Shown piece after piece: positions 7,123-15,886 of a stretch of 64,000 nucleotides of DNA. The notes beneath the pieces were generated by a model. That model was not told the origin of the DNA, searched no databases, and saw only the letters and a list, made by a program, of their open reading frames with translations. The stretch comes from an uncultured Modestobacter sp. (GTDB lineage Bacteria; Actinomycetota; Actinomycetes; Mycobacteriales; Geodermatophilaceae): assembly GCF_947486615.1 (NCBI RefSeq), contig NZ_CANKUD010000001.1:372001-436000 (forward strand). The letters run 5' to 3'. The first letter of the stretch is position 1; each line of letters begins with the position of its first letter. Position numbers and translations under genes: made by a program.

Positions 7123-10100
7123 GACTTCTCCTCGATGGGGGCTCGTCCGTTGTGCGGCAGCCGACCGCTGCCCGACCCGGCCCGCTGCCGGTACGCCTCG
7201 ACGTACTCGACGAGGGCCGGGCCGCGGGGGCGCCGTCCGGGCTGCACGTCGCAGGTGGCCACCTTCGACTCCTGGATGTGCACGTTCGGGTCCATGACCA
7301 CCCCGAGCACCTCGTTGGCCGAGTCGCCGGTGGTGAGGCCGTTGGAACCCCAGTGGTAGGGCAGCCCCACCTGGTGCACCTCCCGCCCGGCCACCCGCAG
7401 TGGCCGCATCCGCTCGGTCACCAGCACCCGCGCCTCGATGGCGTTGCGGGCGCTGACGATCGTCGCCCAGCCCAGGTGCTCCAGCCCCCGTTCGGCGGCC
7501 AGCTGCGGGCTCACCTCGCAGAAGAACTCCGGCTGGAGCTCGGTGAGGTAGGGCAGGTTGCGGCTCATCCCGCCGGCCGTGTGGTGCTCGGTGAGCCGGT
7601 AGGTGGTGACGACGTAGGGGAACACCTCGCTCTGCGCCGGGTTGGGCCGGTTCCACGCCCCGCGCAGCTCTTCCCGCGCCGGGTTGGCCTGGCGGGAGTA
7701 GAGCGGGTTGGGCACCGGGGACTCGGCCGGCTCGTAGTGCGAGGGCATCGGGCCGTCGGCCAACCCGGACGGCACGAACAGCCAGGCCTTCCCGTCGTTC
7801 TGCATGATGAACGGATCGGCGCCGCCGATGCCGTCCTCGGCCTGGGCGTCGTCCGGCGGCACGTAGTCCGGGCGCTTGGTCGCCTGGAAGTCCGGCACGT
7901 CCGGGCCGGTCCACCTCCCGGCGTCCTCGTCCCAGTACACGTACGCCTTGCGCTCGCTCCACGGCTTGCCCGCGGGGTCGGCCGAGGCGCGGTTGTACAG
8001 CGTCCGCCGGTTCATCGGCCACGCCCAGCCCCACTCGGGGGCCACCCAGGTCTGCTCGCGGTGCGGCTTGCGCCGGGCGGCCTGGTTGACCTCGTCGGCG
8101 TAGACGCCGGAGTAGATCCAGCAGCCGCACGCGGTGCTGCCGTCGTCGGCCAGCTCGGTGTAGCCGGAGACCGCCGTCCCGTCCGGCCCGGTGCCGCTGA
8201 TCTCCCGGAGCACCGCATCGGCGCTCGGCTCGCGCAGCGGACCGTGCGTGGGGTAGTCCCAGGTGAGGTCCAGCAGCGGGCGGTCCCGCGGGTCGGTGGA
8301 GCCGGCCAGCTTCTCCCGGATGAGCCGGCCCAGGTGGAAGTAGAACCACAGGTCGCTGCGGGCGTCGTCCGGTGGCTCGACGGCCTGGTGGTGCCACTGC
8401 AGCAGCCGCTGGGTGTTGGTGAAGCTGCCGTCCTTCTCCACGTGCGTGGCGGCGGGCATGAAGAAGACCTCGGTGCCGATGTCCTCGGTCCTCAGCTCGC
8501 CGGTCTCCAGCTCGGGACCGTTCTGCCAGAAGGTGGCCGACTCGATCAGCTGGAGGTCCCGGACCACCAGCCATTCCACGTTGGCCAGCCCGAGCCGGGC
8601 CAACTTGCCGTTCGCGTGGCCCACCACCGGGTTCTCCCCGGCCAGGAAGTAGCCCGGGACCTTGCCCTGGATCTGCTGGGCGATGGTCTGGTAGGTGCTG
8701 TGGTTGCCGGTCAGCCGGGGCAGGTGACCGAAGGCGAAGTCGTTCTCCGGCGTCGCCGCGTCACCCCACCAGGCCTTGAGCAGGCTGACCGCGTACTTCT
8801 TCATGTTGCCCCAGTAGCCGACCGATCCGGCCGCCTCGCCGATGAAGTCGTCGAGGTCCCGGTGCTCGCTGGCGTGCGGCATCGGGATGTAGCCGGGCAG
8901 CAGGTTGTACAGCGTCGGGATGTCGGTCGAGCCCTGGATGCTGGCGTGCCCGCGCAGCGCCAGGATGCCCCCGCCGGGGCGGCCCATGTTGCCCAGCAGC
9001 ATCTGCAGCACGCTGGCGGTGCGGATGTACTGCACGCCCACGGTGTGGTGGGTCCAGCCCACCGAGTAGACGAACGCGCTGGTGCGCTCCCGGCCGGAGT
9101 TGGCCGTCAGCGCCTCGGCGATGCGGGTGAAGACCGCCGGCTCCAGCCCGCAGACCTCGTGCACCATCTCCGGGGTGTACCGGGCGTAGTGCCGCTTGAG
9201 CACCTGGAAGACGCACCGCGGGTGCTCCAGCGTCTCGTCCCGCTTCGGCTTGCCGCCCACGGTGATCCCACCGCTGCCGGCCTCCTCCGACCGGCTGACC
9301 TCGTGCGTCTCCTCGTCACCGGCGCCGCGCCCGCCCTCCTCGCGGTTGGTGCCCGGGGCCCCGGAGGCGCCCGGCTGCGGCGACTGCCGCTGGCCGGCGG
9401 CCGCGGTCACCTGGGTGCCCTCGTACTGCCAGCTGGACTCGTCGTAGACGCCCTTCTCCGGGTCGTAGCCGGAGAAGACGCCGTCCAGGTCCTCGGTGTC
9501 GGCGAAGTCCTCCCGCAGGATCGCCGCCGCGTTGGTGTAGTTGACGACGTAGTCGCGGAACTCCTTGCCGTTGCGCAGCACGTGGTTGATCAGGCCGCCG
9601 AGGAAGGCGATGTCGGTGCCGGCCCGGATCGGGGCGTGCACGTCGGCCAGCGCGCTGGTCCGGGTGAACCGCGGGTCGACGTGGATGACCGTCGCCCCGC
9701 GCGCCTTGGCCTCCATCACCCACTGGAAGCCCACCGGGTGCGCCTCGGCCATGTTCGAACCCTCGATGACGATGCAGTCGGAGTTCGCCAGGTCCTGCTG
9801 GAACATCGTGGCGCCGCCACGACCGAACGAGGTCCCGAGACCCGGGACCGTGGAGGAGTGCTATATGCGGGCCTGGTTCTCGACCTGCACGGCGCCCATC
9901 GCCGTGTAGATCTTCTTCATCAGGTAGTTCTCCTCGTTGTCCAGCGTCGCCCCGCCGAGGCTGGCTATGCCCATCGTCCGGTTGACCGTCATGCCGTCGA
10001 CCTCGTCCTGCCAGGTCTCCCGGCGGGTGGCGATCACCCGGTCGGCGATCATGTCCATCGCCGTGTCCAGCTCCAGCGGCTCCCAGTCGGTGCCGTGCGG

Positions 10101-10421
10101 ACGCCGGTAGAGCACCGTGGTCTGCCGGGTCGGGCTGGTGACCAGGTTGCGGCTGGCCGCTCCCTTCGGGCAGAGCCGGCCGCGGCTGATCGGCGAGTCG
10201 GGGTCGCCCTCGATCTGCACGACCTGCTCGTCCTTCACGTACACCCGTTGCCCGCAGCCCACCGCGCAGTAGGGGCAGATGCTCTTGGCCACCCGGTCGG
10301 CGCTGGCGGTGCGGGCCACCAGCGAGTCCGTCTTCGCGCTCCGCACGGCGTCACCCCGGCCGAAGGGGTCACCGTCGGTCAACTGCCGGAACACCGGCCA
10401 GGCGTTCAACCACGTCTTCAT
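7119..10421 (-). CDS. fdhA: Selenocysteine formate dehydrogenase, catalytic subunit (UAG-Sec)
   Basis: Molybdenum/tungsten bis-MGD formate dehydrogenase, FdnG/FdoG type, oxidising formate to CO2. Read through one in-frame TAG (9861-9863), the gene encodes 1100 aa. Without readthrough it is two ORFs, 186 and 913 codons, in the same frame. The N-terminal [4Fe-4S] ligands are C49, C52, C56 and C84. The interrupted stretch reads QARI-[TAG]-HSSTVPGLGTSFGRG, exactly where E. coli FdnG has ARV-Sec-HGPT. Downstream, GSNMAEAHPVGFQWVMEAK is canonical. No twin-arginine signal is seen, so the enzyme probably faces the cytoplasm. Residues of about 337-391 are a low-complexity insertion. ATG 10421 is preceded by AGAAGAGG; the gap to ctaD is 20 bp. 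Confidence 0.92.
9827..9851 (-). promoter_or_regulatory. Bacterial SECIS element of fdhA
   Basis: On the minus strand, directly after the TAG, GGTCCCG-GGTCT-CGGGACC forms a 7-bp GC stem with a 5-nt loop. Three flanking ACG/CGT bases can extend it around a bulge. Counting the U of UAG as 1, the loop GGUCU occupies 22-26, and U17, G23 and U24 fall at the same numbers as the SelB-contacting bases of the E. coli fdhF SECIS. That spacing is the hallmark of a functional bacterial SECIS. Confidence 0.88.
9861..9863 (-). other. UAG selenocysteine codon of fdhA (residue 187)
   Basis: In-frame TAG at the active-site position that is Sec (UGA) in E. coli FdnG/FdhF or Cys in non-seleno homologues. Both flanks are conserved and in frame. 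Going from TGA or TGC/TGT to TAG needs two base changes, which argues against a simple nonsense mutation. UAG-programmed Sec has been reported in Geodermatophilus and Blastococcus (Mukai et al. 2016). The window contains no selA, selB, selD or tRNA-Sec gene to confirm it. Confidence 0.9.
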
Positions 10422-10441
10422 CGCAACCTCTTCTCGGACGG

Positions 10442-12208
10442 TCAGGTCGGGTCGGTGTCGTGTGCGGAGTCCTTGCGCCCTGAGGCGCGCTCGGCCAGCG
10501 GGGCCTGCCGCTTGCGACCCAGCGGCGTGGCGTAGGCCTCGTCGTGCAGCTTCTGCCGGGTCTCCGGGTAGTGGGCGTCGAACGCCGGCCGGTTGGACCT
10601 GATCCGCGGGATCTCCACGAAGTTGTGCCGCGGCGGCGGTGAGGACGTCGCCCACTCCAGTGAGTTGCCGTGGCCCCAGGGGTCGTCGGTCAGCGCCGGC
10701 CGCCCGGACCGCCAGGACCGGCGGACGTTGTAGAGGAACGGGATCATCGACGACCCGAGCACGAACGAACCGATCGACGAGACCGTGTGCATCCAGGTGA
10801 AGTCGCCCCCGGCGTCGATGGCCAGGTAGTCGACGTAGCGGCGTGGCATGCCCTCGTTGCCGAGCCAGTGCTGCACCAGGAACGTGGTGTGGAAGCCGAC
10901 GAAGGTCAGCCAGAAGTGCAGCTTCCCCAGCCGCTCGTCCATCATCCGGCCGGTCATCTTGGGGAACCAGAAGTAGATGCCGGCGAAGGCGGCGAACACG
11001 ATGGTGCCGAACAGCACGTAGTGGAAGTGGGCCACCACGAAGTAGCTGTCGTTGACGTGCCAGTCCAGCGGCGGTGCCGCCAGCAGCACCCCGGTCAGCC
11101 CGCCCAGCAGGAAGGTGACCAGGAAGCCCACCGACCACAGCATCGGGGTCTCGAACGTGAGCTGCCCCCGCCACATCGTGCCGATCCAGTTGAAGAACTT
11201 GATCCCGGTCGGGACGGCGATGAAGTAGCTCAGCAGGCTGAAGAAGGGCAGCAGCACCGCACCGGTGGCGAACATGTGGTGCGCCCAGACGGTCAGCGAC
11301 AGGAAGGTGATCGCGATCGTCGCGCCGACCATGCCCTTGTACCCGAACACCGGCTTGCGGGCGAAGACCGGGACGACCTCGGTGATGATGCCGAAGAAGG
11401 GCAGCGCCACGATGTAGACCTCGGGGTGCCCGAAGAACCAGAACAGGTGCTGCCAGAGCATCGGGCCGCTGTTGGCGGCGGTGAACACCTGTGCGCTCAG
11501 GTGCCGGTCGGCCAGCGCGGCCAGCAGCGCCGCGGTCAGGACCGGGAACGCGAAGAGCACCAGCAGGCTGGTGAACAGCATGTTCCAGGTGAAGATGGGC
11601 ATCCGGAACATGGTCATGCCCGGGGCCCGCAGCGTGACGACGGTCGTGATGAGGTTGACCGAGACCAGGATGGTGCCCAGCCCGCTGACCACCAGGCCGG
11701 CGAACCACAGGTCGCCACCCACGCCGGGGCTGTGCGTCCCGGAGGACAACGGCTGGTAGGCGTACCAACCGAAGTCGGCGGCCCCGCCCGGGGTGAGGAA
11801 CCCGGCCATCACGATCAGCCCGCCGAACAGGAAGAGCCAGTAGGAGAAGGCGTTCAGCCGCGGGAAGGCGACGTCCGGGGCGCCGATCTGCAGCGGCACC
11901 ATCAGGTTCGCGAAGCCGAAGGCCAGCGGAGTGGCGAACAGCAGCAGCATCACCGTGCCGTGCATGGTGACCAGCTGGTTGTACTGCTCGGGTGACAGGA
12001 ACTGCAGCCCGGGCCGGGCCAGCTCGCCGCGCATCAGCAGCGCCATGAGGCCCGCGGCCAGGAAGAAGCCGAACGAGGTGAACAGGTACATCTGGCCGAT
12101 GACCTTGTGGTCGGTCGTGCGCAGCAGCGCCTGGAAGCGAGAGCCCCGGGAGGGCTGCTGCATGGTGTCGGTCGTCAGCCGGATCGGCGTCGGGCGCAGC
12201 GCGGTCAC
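10442..12208 (-). CDS. ctaD: Cytochrome c oxidase subunit I (aa3 type)
   Basis: Catalytic haem-copper subunit of a terminal oxidase, 588 aa, twelve hydrophobic helices. Visible haem/CuB ligand motifs: [27 protein letters not shown] (His-Tyr crosslink), [10 protein letters not shown] (CuB histidines) and [11 protein letters not shown] (haem ligands). GTG 12208 overlaps the stop of a 25-codon leader ORF; an internal ATG at 12163 (MQQPSRG) is an alternative. No ctaC, ctaE or ctaF is nearby, so this is a stand-alone subunit I. Its stop lies only 20 bp before fdhA, suggesting co-transcription with formate dehydrogenase. Confidence 0.94.
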   Translation of the reverse strand: MTALRPTPIRLTTDTMQQPSRGSRFQALLRTTDHKVIGQMYLFTSFGFFLAAGLMALLMRGELARPGLQFLSPEQYNQLVTMHGTVMLLLFATPLAFGFANLMVPLQIGAPDVAFPRLNAFSYWLFLFGGLIVMAGFLTPGGAADFGWYAYQPLSSGTHSPGVGGDLWFAGLVVSGLGTILVSVNLITTVVTLRAPGMTMFRMPIFTWNMLFTSLLVLFAFPVLTAALLAALADRHLSAQVFTAANSGPMLWQHLFWFFGHPEVYIVALPFFGIITEVVPVFARKPVFGYKGMVGATIAITFLSLTVWAHHMFATGAVLLPFFSLLSYFIAVPTGIKFFNWIGTMWRGQLTFETPMLWSVGFLVTFLLGGLTGVLLAAPPLDWHVNDSYFVVAHFHYVLFGTIVFAAFAGIYFWFPKMTGRMMDERLGKLHFWLTFVGFHTTFLVQHWLGNEGMPRRYVDYLAIDAGGDFTWMHTVSSIGSFVLGSSMIPFLYNVRRSWRSGRPALTDDPWGHGNSLEWATSSPPPRHNFVEIPRIRSNRPAFDAHYPETRQKLHDEAYATPLGRKRQAPLAERASGRKDSAHDTDPT

Positions 12209-12282
12209 CGGGGGCTCCCCCCGGCACGCACGGCGGCCACGCCCAGCCGCTCCTGCCGCCGGCGAGCAGCGTCACAGGCCAC
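12205..12282 (-). CDS. Possible 25-aa leader peptide coupled to ctaD
   Basis: A GTG at 12282 follows a strong GGAGGAGG Shine-Dalgarno by about 4 nt. The [24 protein letters not shown]... ends in a TGA overlapping the ctaD GTG (GTGA). No homology is recognised. The strong SD and the 4-bp overlap suggest it serves to couple or tune ctaD translation. Codon composition is uninformative at this length. Confidence 0.4.
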   Translation of the reverse strand: MACDAARRRQERLGVAAVRAGGSPR

Positions 12283-12542
12283 CGGTCCTCCTCCGCGGAC
12301 GATCGTTGCGGTGGGGTGCCTGGGCTGGGCACGAACGCAGCGCCCACGGTAGGGGCTCGGTGCCGATCCCGCCCTTCGCGTCCCGGAGCCGTCACGTCTT
12401 CGCCATGTGCTCGCGCGCCGCCCCGGCATCCCGCATCGGGGACGGCAGGCGACGGCCGGACGGCGCTGCCCACGTCCGGGCCGATCGCGGTCGGCCCACG
12501 GCCGGGTACTGCCGAGGGCCGACCGTCCAGCTGAGCGAGCGG
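12283..12542. other. Intergenic region upstream of the ctaD-fdh operon
   Basis: 260 bp between the aldo/keto reductase stop and the leader ORF of ctaD. It must carry the promoter of the ctaD-fdhABC unit on the minus strand. A TACCGT hexamer (minus strand, near 12345) could be a -10 element, but no convincing -35 accompanies it. I see no gene or repeat here. Confidence 0.4.
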
Positions 12543-13568
12543 TCAGCGGCGACGCAGCGCCGGGTCGGTGAGCGAGGGCGGCTGGTACCCGGCGTCGTCG
12601 GCCCGGACGTCGGTACCCGGCGGGACGATCGCGTCGATCGCGTCCAGCACCTCGTCGGACAGGACGACGTCGGCGGCGGGCAGCTGGCTGGTCAGCTGGT
12701 CCATCGTCCGCGGGCCGATGATCGCCGAGGTGACCCCGGGGTGCCGGATGGTGAAGGCGATCGCCAGCTCCACCAGGCTCAGCCCGTTGTCCTCGGCCAG
12801 CTGGGCCAGCGCGTCGGCGGCGTCCAGCTTGCGCTGGTTGACCGGGTCGGACAGGTCGTAGCGCGACCCCATCCGCCCGGCCCGGCTGCTCTCCGGCGCG
12901 TCCTGGCCCTTGCGCCACTTGCCCGACAGCCAGCCCCCGGCCAGCGGGCTCCACACCAGCGTGCCCATGCCGTACTGCTGGCAGACCGGCAGCACCTCGC
13001 GCTCGATGCCGCGCACCAGCAGCGAGTACGGCGGCTGCTCGGTGACGAACCGGCCGCTGTGCCGCTCACTCGCGGCCCACTGCGCCTGCACGATCTCCGA
13101 GGCCGGGAACGTCGAGGAGCCGAAGTAGCGGATCTTCCCGGCCCGCTGCAGATCGGTCAGCGCGTCGAGGGTCTCCTCGACGTCGGTGTCGGGGCTGGGC
13201 CGGTGGATCTGGTACAGGTCGATCCAGTCGGTCTGCAGCCGGCGCAGGCTGCTCTCCACCTCCTGCACCAGCCAGCGCCGGCTGTTGCCCTGCTGGTTGG
13301 GGTCCTCCCCCATCGCGCCGTGCGCCTTGGTGGCGAGGACGACGTGCTCGCGCCGTCCGCCGGCGAGCGCCTTGCCGACGATCTCCTCGGACTCGCCGGC
13401 CGAGTAGACGTCCGCGGTGTCGACGAAGTTGATCCCCGCGTCCAGCGCGGCGTGCACGATCCGGACGGAGTCCTCGTGGTCGGTGTTGCCCCAGGCGCCG
13501 AACATCATCGCCCCCAGGCAGAGCGGGCTGACCTTCACGCCGGTACGGCCGAGTGTGCGCATCTCCAT
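12543..13568 (-). CDS. Aldo/keto reductase
   Basis: NAD(P)H-dependent oxidoreductase of the AKR superfamily (TIM barrel), about 341 aa from ATG 13568. The N-terminus MEMRTLGRTGVKVSPLCLG is the classic start. The catalytic tetrad is indicated by NFVDTADVYSAGESE (Asp, Tyr), VLATKAHG (Lys) and a His in DLYQIHRPSPDTD. The substrate cannot be read from sequence; the family includes general stress and sugar-aldehyde reductases. A longer ORF extends upstream to 13601 but lacks conserved residues. The gene stands alone, with no visible operon partner. Confidence 0.88.
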   Translation of the reverse strand: MEMRTLGRTGVKVSPLCLGAMMFGAWGNTDHEDSVRIVHAALDAGINFVDTADVYSAGESEEIVGKALAGGRREHVVLATKAHGAMGEDPNQQGNSRRWLVQEVESSLRRLQTDWIDLYQIHRPSPDTDVEETLDALTDLQRAGKIRYFGSSTFPASEIVQAQWAASERHSGRFVTEQPPYSLLVRGIEREVLPVCQQYGMGTLVWSPLAGGWLSGKWRKGQDAPESSRAGRMGSRYDLSDPVNQRKLDAADALAQLAEDNGLSLVELAIAFTIRHPGVTSAIIGPRTMDQLTSQLPAADVVLSDEVLDAIDAIVPPGTDVRADDAGYQPPSLTDPALRRR

Positions 13569-13745
13569 GTCCGGGGCTTGTCCACGGCACGCCCCGCCCA
13601 ACCCTCAGCAGCGGCCCGTCCCGCGGTCCCGCCGGACCGCCCCGGTGGCCAGCCGCCCCAGGACGGCGACCGGTCACCGGACCGTGGTGATCCGCCGGCC
13701 CCCCGCGCACCGCCGCCGACGGCTGCAGGGGCCAGCCAGCCCGGG

Positions 13746-15437
13746 TCAGCCCGGGCGGGCCGCGTGCCCGTGGCTGTGCCGATGGGCCTCGTGGTCGGCC
13801 TCGTGGTCGGCCTCGTGGTCGGCCTCGTGGTCGGCCTCGTCGTGCGCTCGGCCCTTGCCCTGGCCGCCCTCCCGGCCCGGCGCCCTGCCCTCCCGGCGGT
13901 CGTGCCGCCAGTCGAACGCCCCGATGACCAGCGCCGCGAGCGAGGCGGCCACGGCAACGCCGAGCGCCGCCGCGGCCGCCAGCGGGTACCGGTCGTCGGT
14001 GGCGCCGAGCACCAGGTAGAACAGCGCCGGCAGGGCCGCCGTCCCGATGGCACCGCCGAAGCGCTGGAAGGTCTGGAGGGCCCCACCGGCCGAGCCGGCC
14101 ATCGCCACCGGCACGTCGCGCAGCGCGAGGGTGATGTTGGGCGAGATGACGAAGCCACCACCGATCCCACCCAGCAGCAGGGTGGGTGCGATCGCCCAGC
14201 CGGTGACCTCCGGCGGCACGGTGGCGATCACGATCGCCGTCCCGGACAGACCGAGCACGACGCCGGTCAAGCCGGCGACGGTCAGCGCCCGGCCGAACCG
14301 CTCGACCAGCCGGCCGGCCACCACCGCCGCGCTCGCCGAGCCCACCGCGAACGGCGTCACGGCCAGACCGGACTGCAACGGCGACCAGCCCAGCCCGGTC
14401 TGGAAGAACAGCGCGAAGGTGAGCCAGATGCCGCTGAAGCCGAGGAAGTAGACCGTGCCCAGCGCGACCCCGGGCGCGTAGCCGCGGGTGCTGGTGACCA
14501 GCCGCGGGTCGAACACCGGTTCCCCACCGCCCCGGACGACCCGCTGCTGCCAGCGGACGAACGCCACGAGCAGCACGATCCCGATCGGGAAGCACCACCA
14601 CAGCCGCGCGAGGCCACCGGACTCCGCCTGCACCAGCGGCAGCAGCACGGTGAACGCACCGGCACCCAGCAGCAGGACCCCGGGGACGTCGATCCGGCCG
14701 TGCTCCTCCCCCGGCGGACGGCGCGGGATCAGCCGGACGGCGAGGACGAAGGCCAGCACCCCGATCGGCACGTTGACGTAGAAGATCCACCGCCACCCAC
14801 CCGGCCCGGACGCGAGCGCCAGCAACACTCCGCCCAGCACCGGCCCGATCGCGGTGGAGATGCCGACGGTGGCGCCGAAGAACCCGAACGCCCGGCCGCG
14901 TTCGGCGCCGCGGAACAGCTGCTGGATCAGTGCGGAGTTCTGCGGGGCCAGGCAGCCGGCCGCCAGCCCCTGGGCGAGCCGGGCCGCGACGAGCAGCTCC
15001 GCGGACGGCGCAGCACCGGCAGCGGCGCTGCACAGCACGAACGCGACCAGCCCGATCAGGAACATCCGGCGCCGTCCGTAGGCGTCACCCAGCCGCCCGG
15101 CCGGGACGAGAGCCAGACCGAAGGTCAGCGCGTAGCCCGAGACCACCCACTGCACCGTGGCCGGGGAGGTGCCCAGGTCCGACCGCAGCGACGGCAGCGC
15201 GACCGAGACGATGCTGACGTCCAGCAGGGTCATGAACCCGACGACCAGCGTCACCCACAGTGCATGCCAGCGCCGCGGGTCCTGCCCCTCGGGCGCCGGC
15301 GCGCTGTCGGCCGGGGGGTCCTGGTGGGCAGGGGGGCTCTCGGCGGCCAGGACGTCCTCCCGGGACGGCTCGGGGTGCTGGGTCTCAGCGGGCACTGCCC
15401 AGCCCGCCCGCCGACCAACCACGCCGGACGGCGGCAC
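13746..15437 (-). CDS. MFS drug exporter (DHA2/EmrB-QacA type)
   Basis: Proton-coupled multidrug exporter of about 14 helices, 563 aa. Motif A is seen as GRLGDAYGRRRMFLIGL and motif C as GPVLGGVLLALASGPGGWRWIFYVNVPIG. The opening helix FMTLLDVSIVSVALPSL is typical of DHA2 members. A hydrophilic N-terminus of about 55 residues precedes it. GTG 15437 is preceded at 7 nt by GGAG. The C-terminal tail ends in four DHEA repeats and HRHSHGH, an unusual acidic/His-rich extension that could bind divalent metal or simply reflect the DNA repeat. No TetR-type regulator adjoins. Confidence 0.9.
   Translation of the reverse strand: MPPSGVVGRRAGWAVPAETQHPEPSREDVLAAESPPAHQDPPADSAPAPEGQDPRRWHALWVTLVVGFMTLLDVSIVSVALPSLRSDLGTSPATVQWVVSGYALTFGLALVPAGRLGDAYGRRRMFLIGLVAFVLCSAAAGAAPSAELLVAARLAQGLAAGCLAPQNSALIQQLFRGAERGRAFGFFGATVGISTAIGPVLGGVLLALASGPGGWRWIFYVNVPIGVLAFVLAVRLIPRRPPGEEHGRIDVPGVLLLGAGAFTVLLPLVQAESGGLARLWWCFPIGIVLLVAFVRWQQRVVRGGGEPVFDPRLVTSTRGYAPGVALGTVYFLGFSGIWLTFALFFQTGLGWSPLQSGLAVTPFAVGSASAAVVAGRLVERFGRALTVAGLTGVVLGLSGTAIVIATVPPEVTGWAIAPTLLLGGIGGGFVISPNITLALRDVPVAMAGSAGGALQTFQRFGGAIGTAALPALFYLVLGATDDRYPLAAAAALGVAVAASLAALVIGAFDWRHDRREGRAPGREGGQGKGRAHDEADHEADHEADHEADHEAHRHSHGHAARPG
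13785..13844 (-). repeat. 12-bp tandem repeat encoding (DHEA)n
   Basis: Four perfect 12-bp units (plus-strand GGCCTCGTGGTC) at 13785-13832 and a fifth degenerate unit encode the DHEA repeats in the MFS exporter tail. The unit is a multiple of three, so copy number could change without breaking the frame. Confidence 0.85.
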
Positions 15438-15535
15438 CGACCGTCTCCGGGGGTGAGCCCGGGCGGCGGGGGTAGAGGGTCCGGGCGGGCTGCCGAGAAC
15501 CGGGCGGCCCGGCTGTTCGGCAGGAGGCTCCGCCC

Positions 15536-15694
15536 ATGACCTGGATCATCGTCTTCACCGTGCTGGTCGTGATCATCGCCGCCGTGTGGATCGGCAACAC
15601 GATCCGCTGGACCCGGCAGAACAACATGCTCGCCCGGAAGAGCCCTCGACTGTTCGACCCCGGCCACGAGGACCAGCGCCGGCGCAACCGGTAG
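15536..15694 (+). CDS. Small single-span membrane protein, 52 aa
   Basis: ATG 15536 is preceded at 8 nt by AGGAGG. The translation begins MTWIIVFTVLVVIIAAVWIG, one transmembrane helix (residues 3-20), followed by a charged cytoplasmic tail (NTIRWTRQNNMLARKSPRL...RRRNR) ending in TAG. The strong ribosome site, clean hydrophobic/basic layout and lack of an overlapping gene support a real gene. No family is recognised and function is unknown. It points toward the 31-bp repeat array, with the hemerythrin fusion gene convergent. Confidence 0.7.
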   Translation: MTWIIVFTVLVVIIAAVWIGNTIRWTRQNNMLARKSPRLFDPGHEDQRRRNR

Positions 15695-15746
15695 CCCGGC
15701 GTCCCCCACGGCTGCCGCGCCCACCCGTCACGAGGCTCGATCCGGG

Positions 15747-15839
15747 GGCCATGTCGGCCGACATGACCAGAGCCGGCGGCCATGTCGGCCAACCTGACCG
15801 GAGCCGGCGGTCATGTCGGCCAACATGGCCGGAGCCGGC
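15747..15839. repeat. Three tandem 31-bp palindrome-containing repeats
   Basis: Units occupy 15747-15777, 15778-15808 and 15809-15839. Each contains a version of the 16-bp palindrome CATGTCGGCCGACATG (perfect in unit 1) followed by GAGCCGGC. The array lies between convergent genes, a typical place for REP-like elements, and can form stacked hairpins. Confidence 0.8.
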
Positions 15840-15867
15840 GGACACGGACGGGCAGGCGGCCGTGTCC
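15840..15867. terminator. Hairpin at the end of the repeat array
   Basis: GGACACGG (15840-15847) pairs perfectly with CCGTGTCC (15860-15867) around a 12-nt loop. It sits between the 52-aa gene (+) and the convergent hemerythrin-hydrolase gene (-), so it could terminate both. Confidence 0.5.
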
Positions 15868-15886
15868 GCCGGCGTGGCGGGGTGCG

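Noticed and set aside
7119-10421. FdhA as two separate genes or a pseudogene split by a stop
   Set aside because: Both halves are in one frame with no indel, the stop replaces the Sec residue exactly, and a well-placed SECIS follows. The downstream half has no plausible own start before M at 9806.
12316-12534. Plus-strand ORF in the ctaD upstream gap
   Set aside because: Proline/arginine-rich with no homology and no ribosome site; it is likely non-coding.
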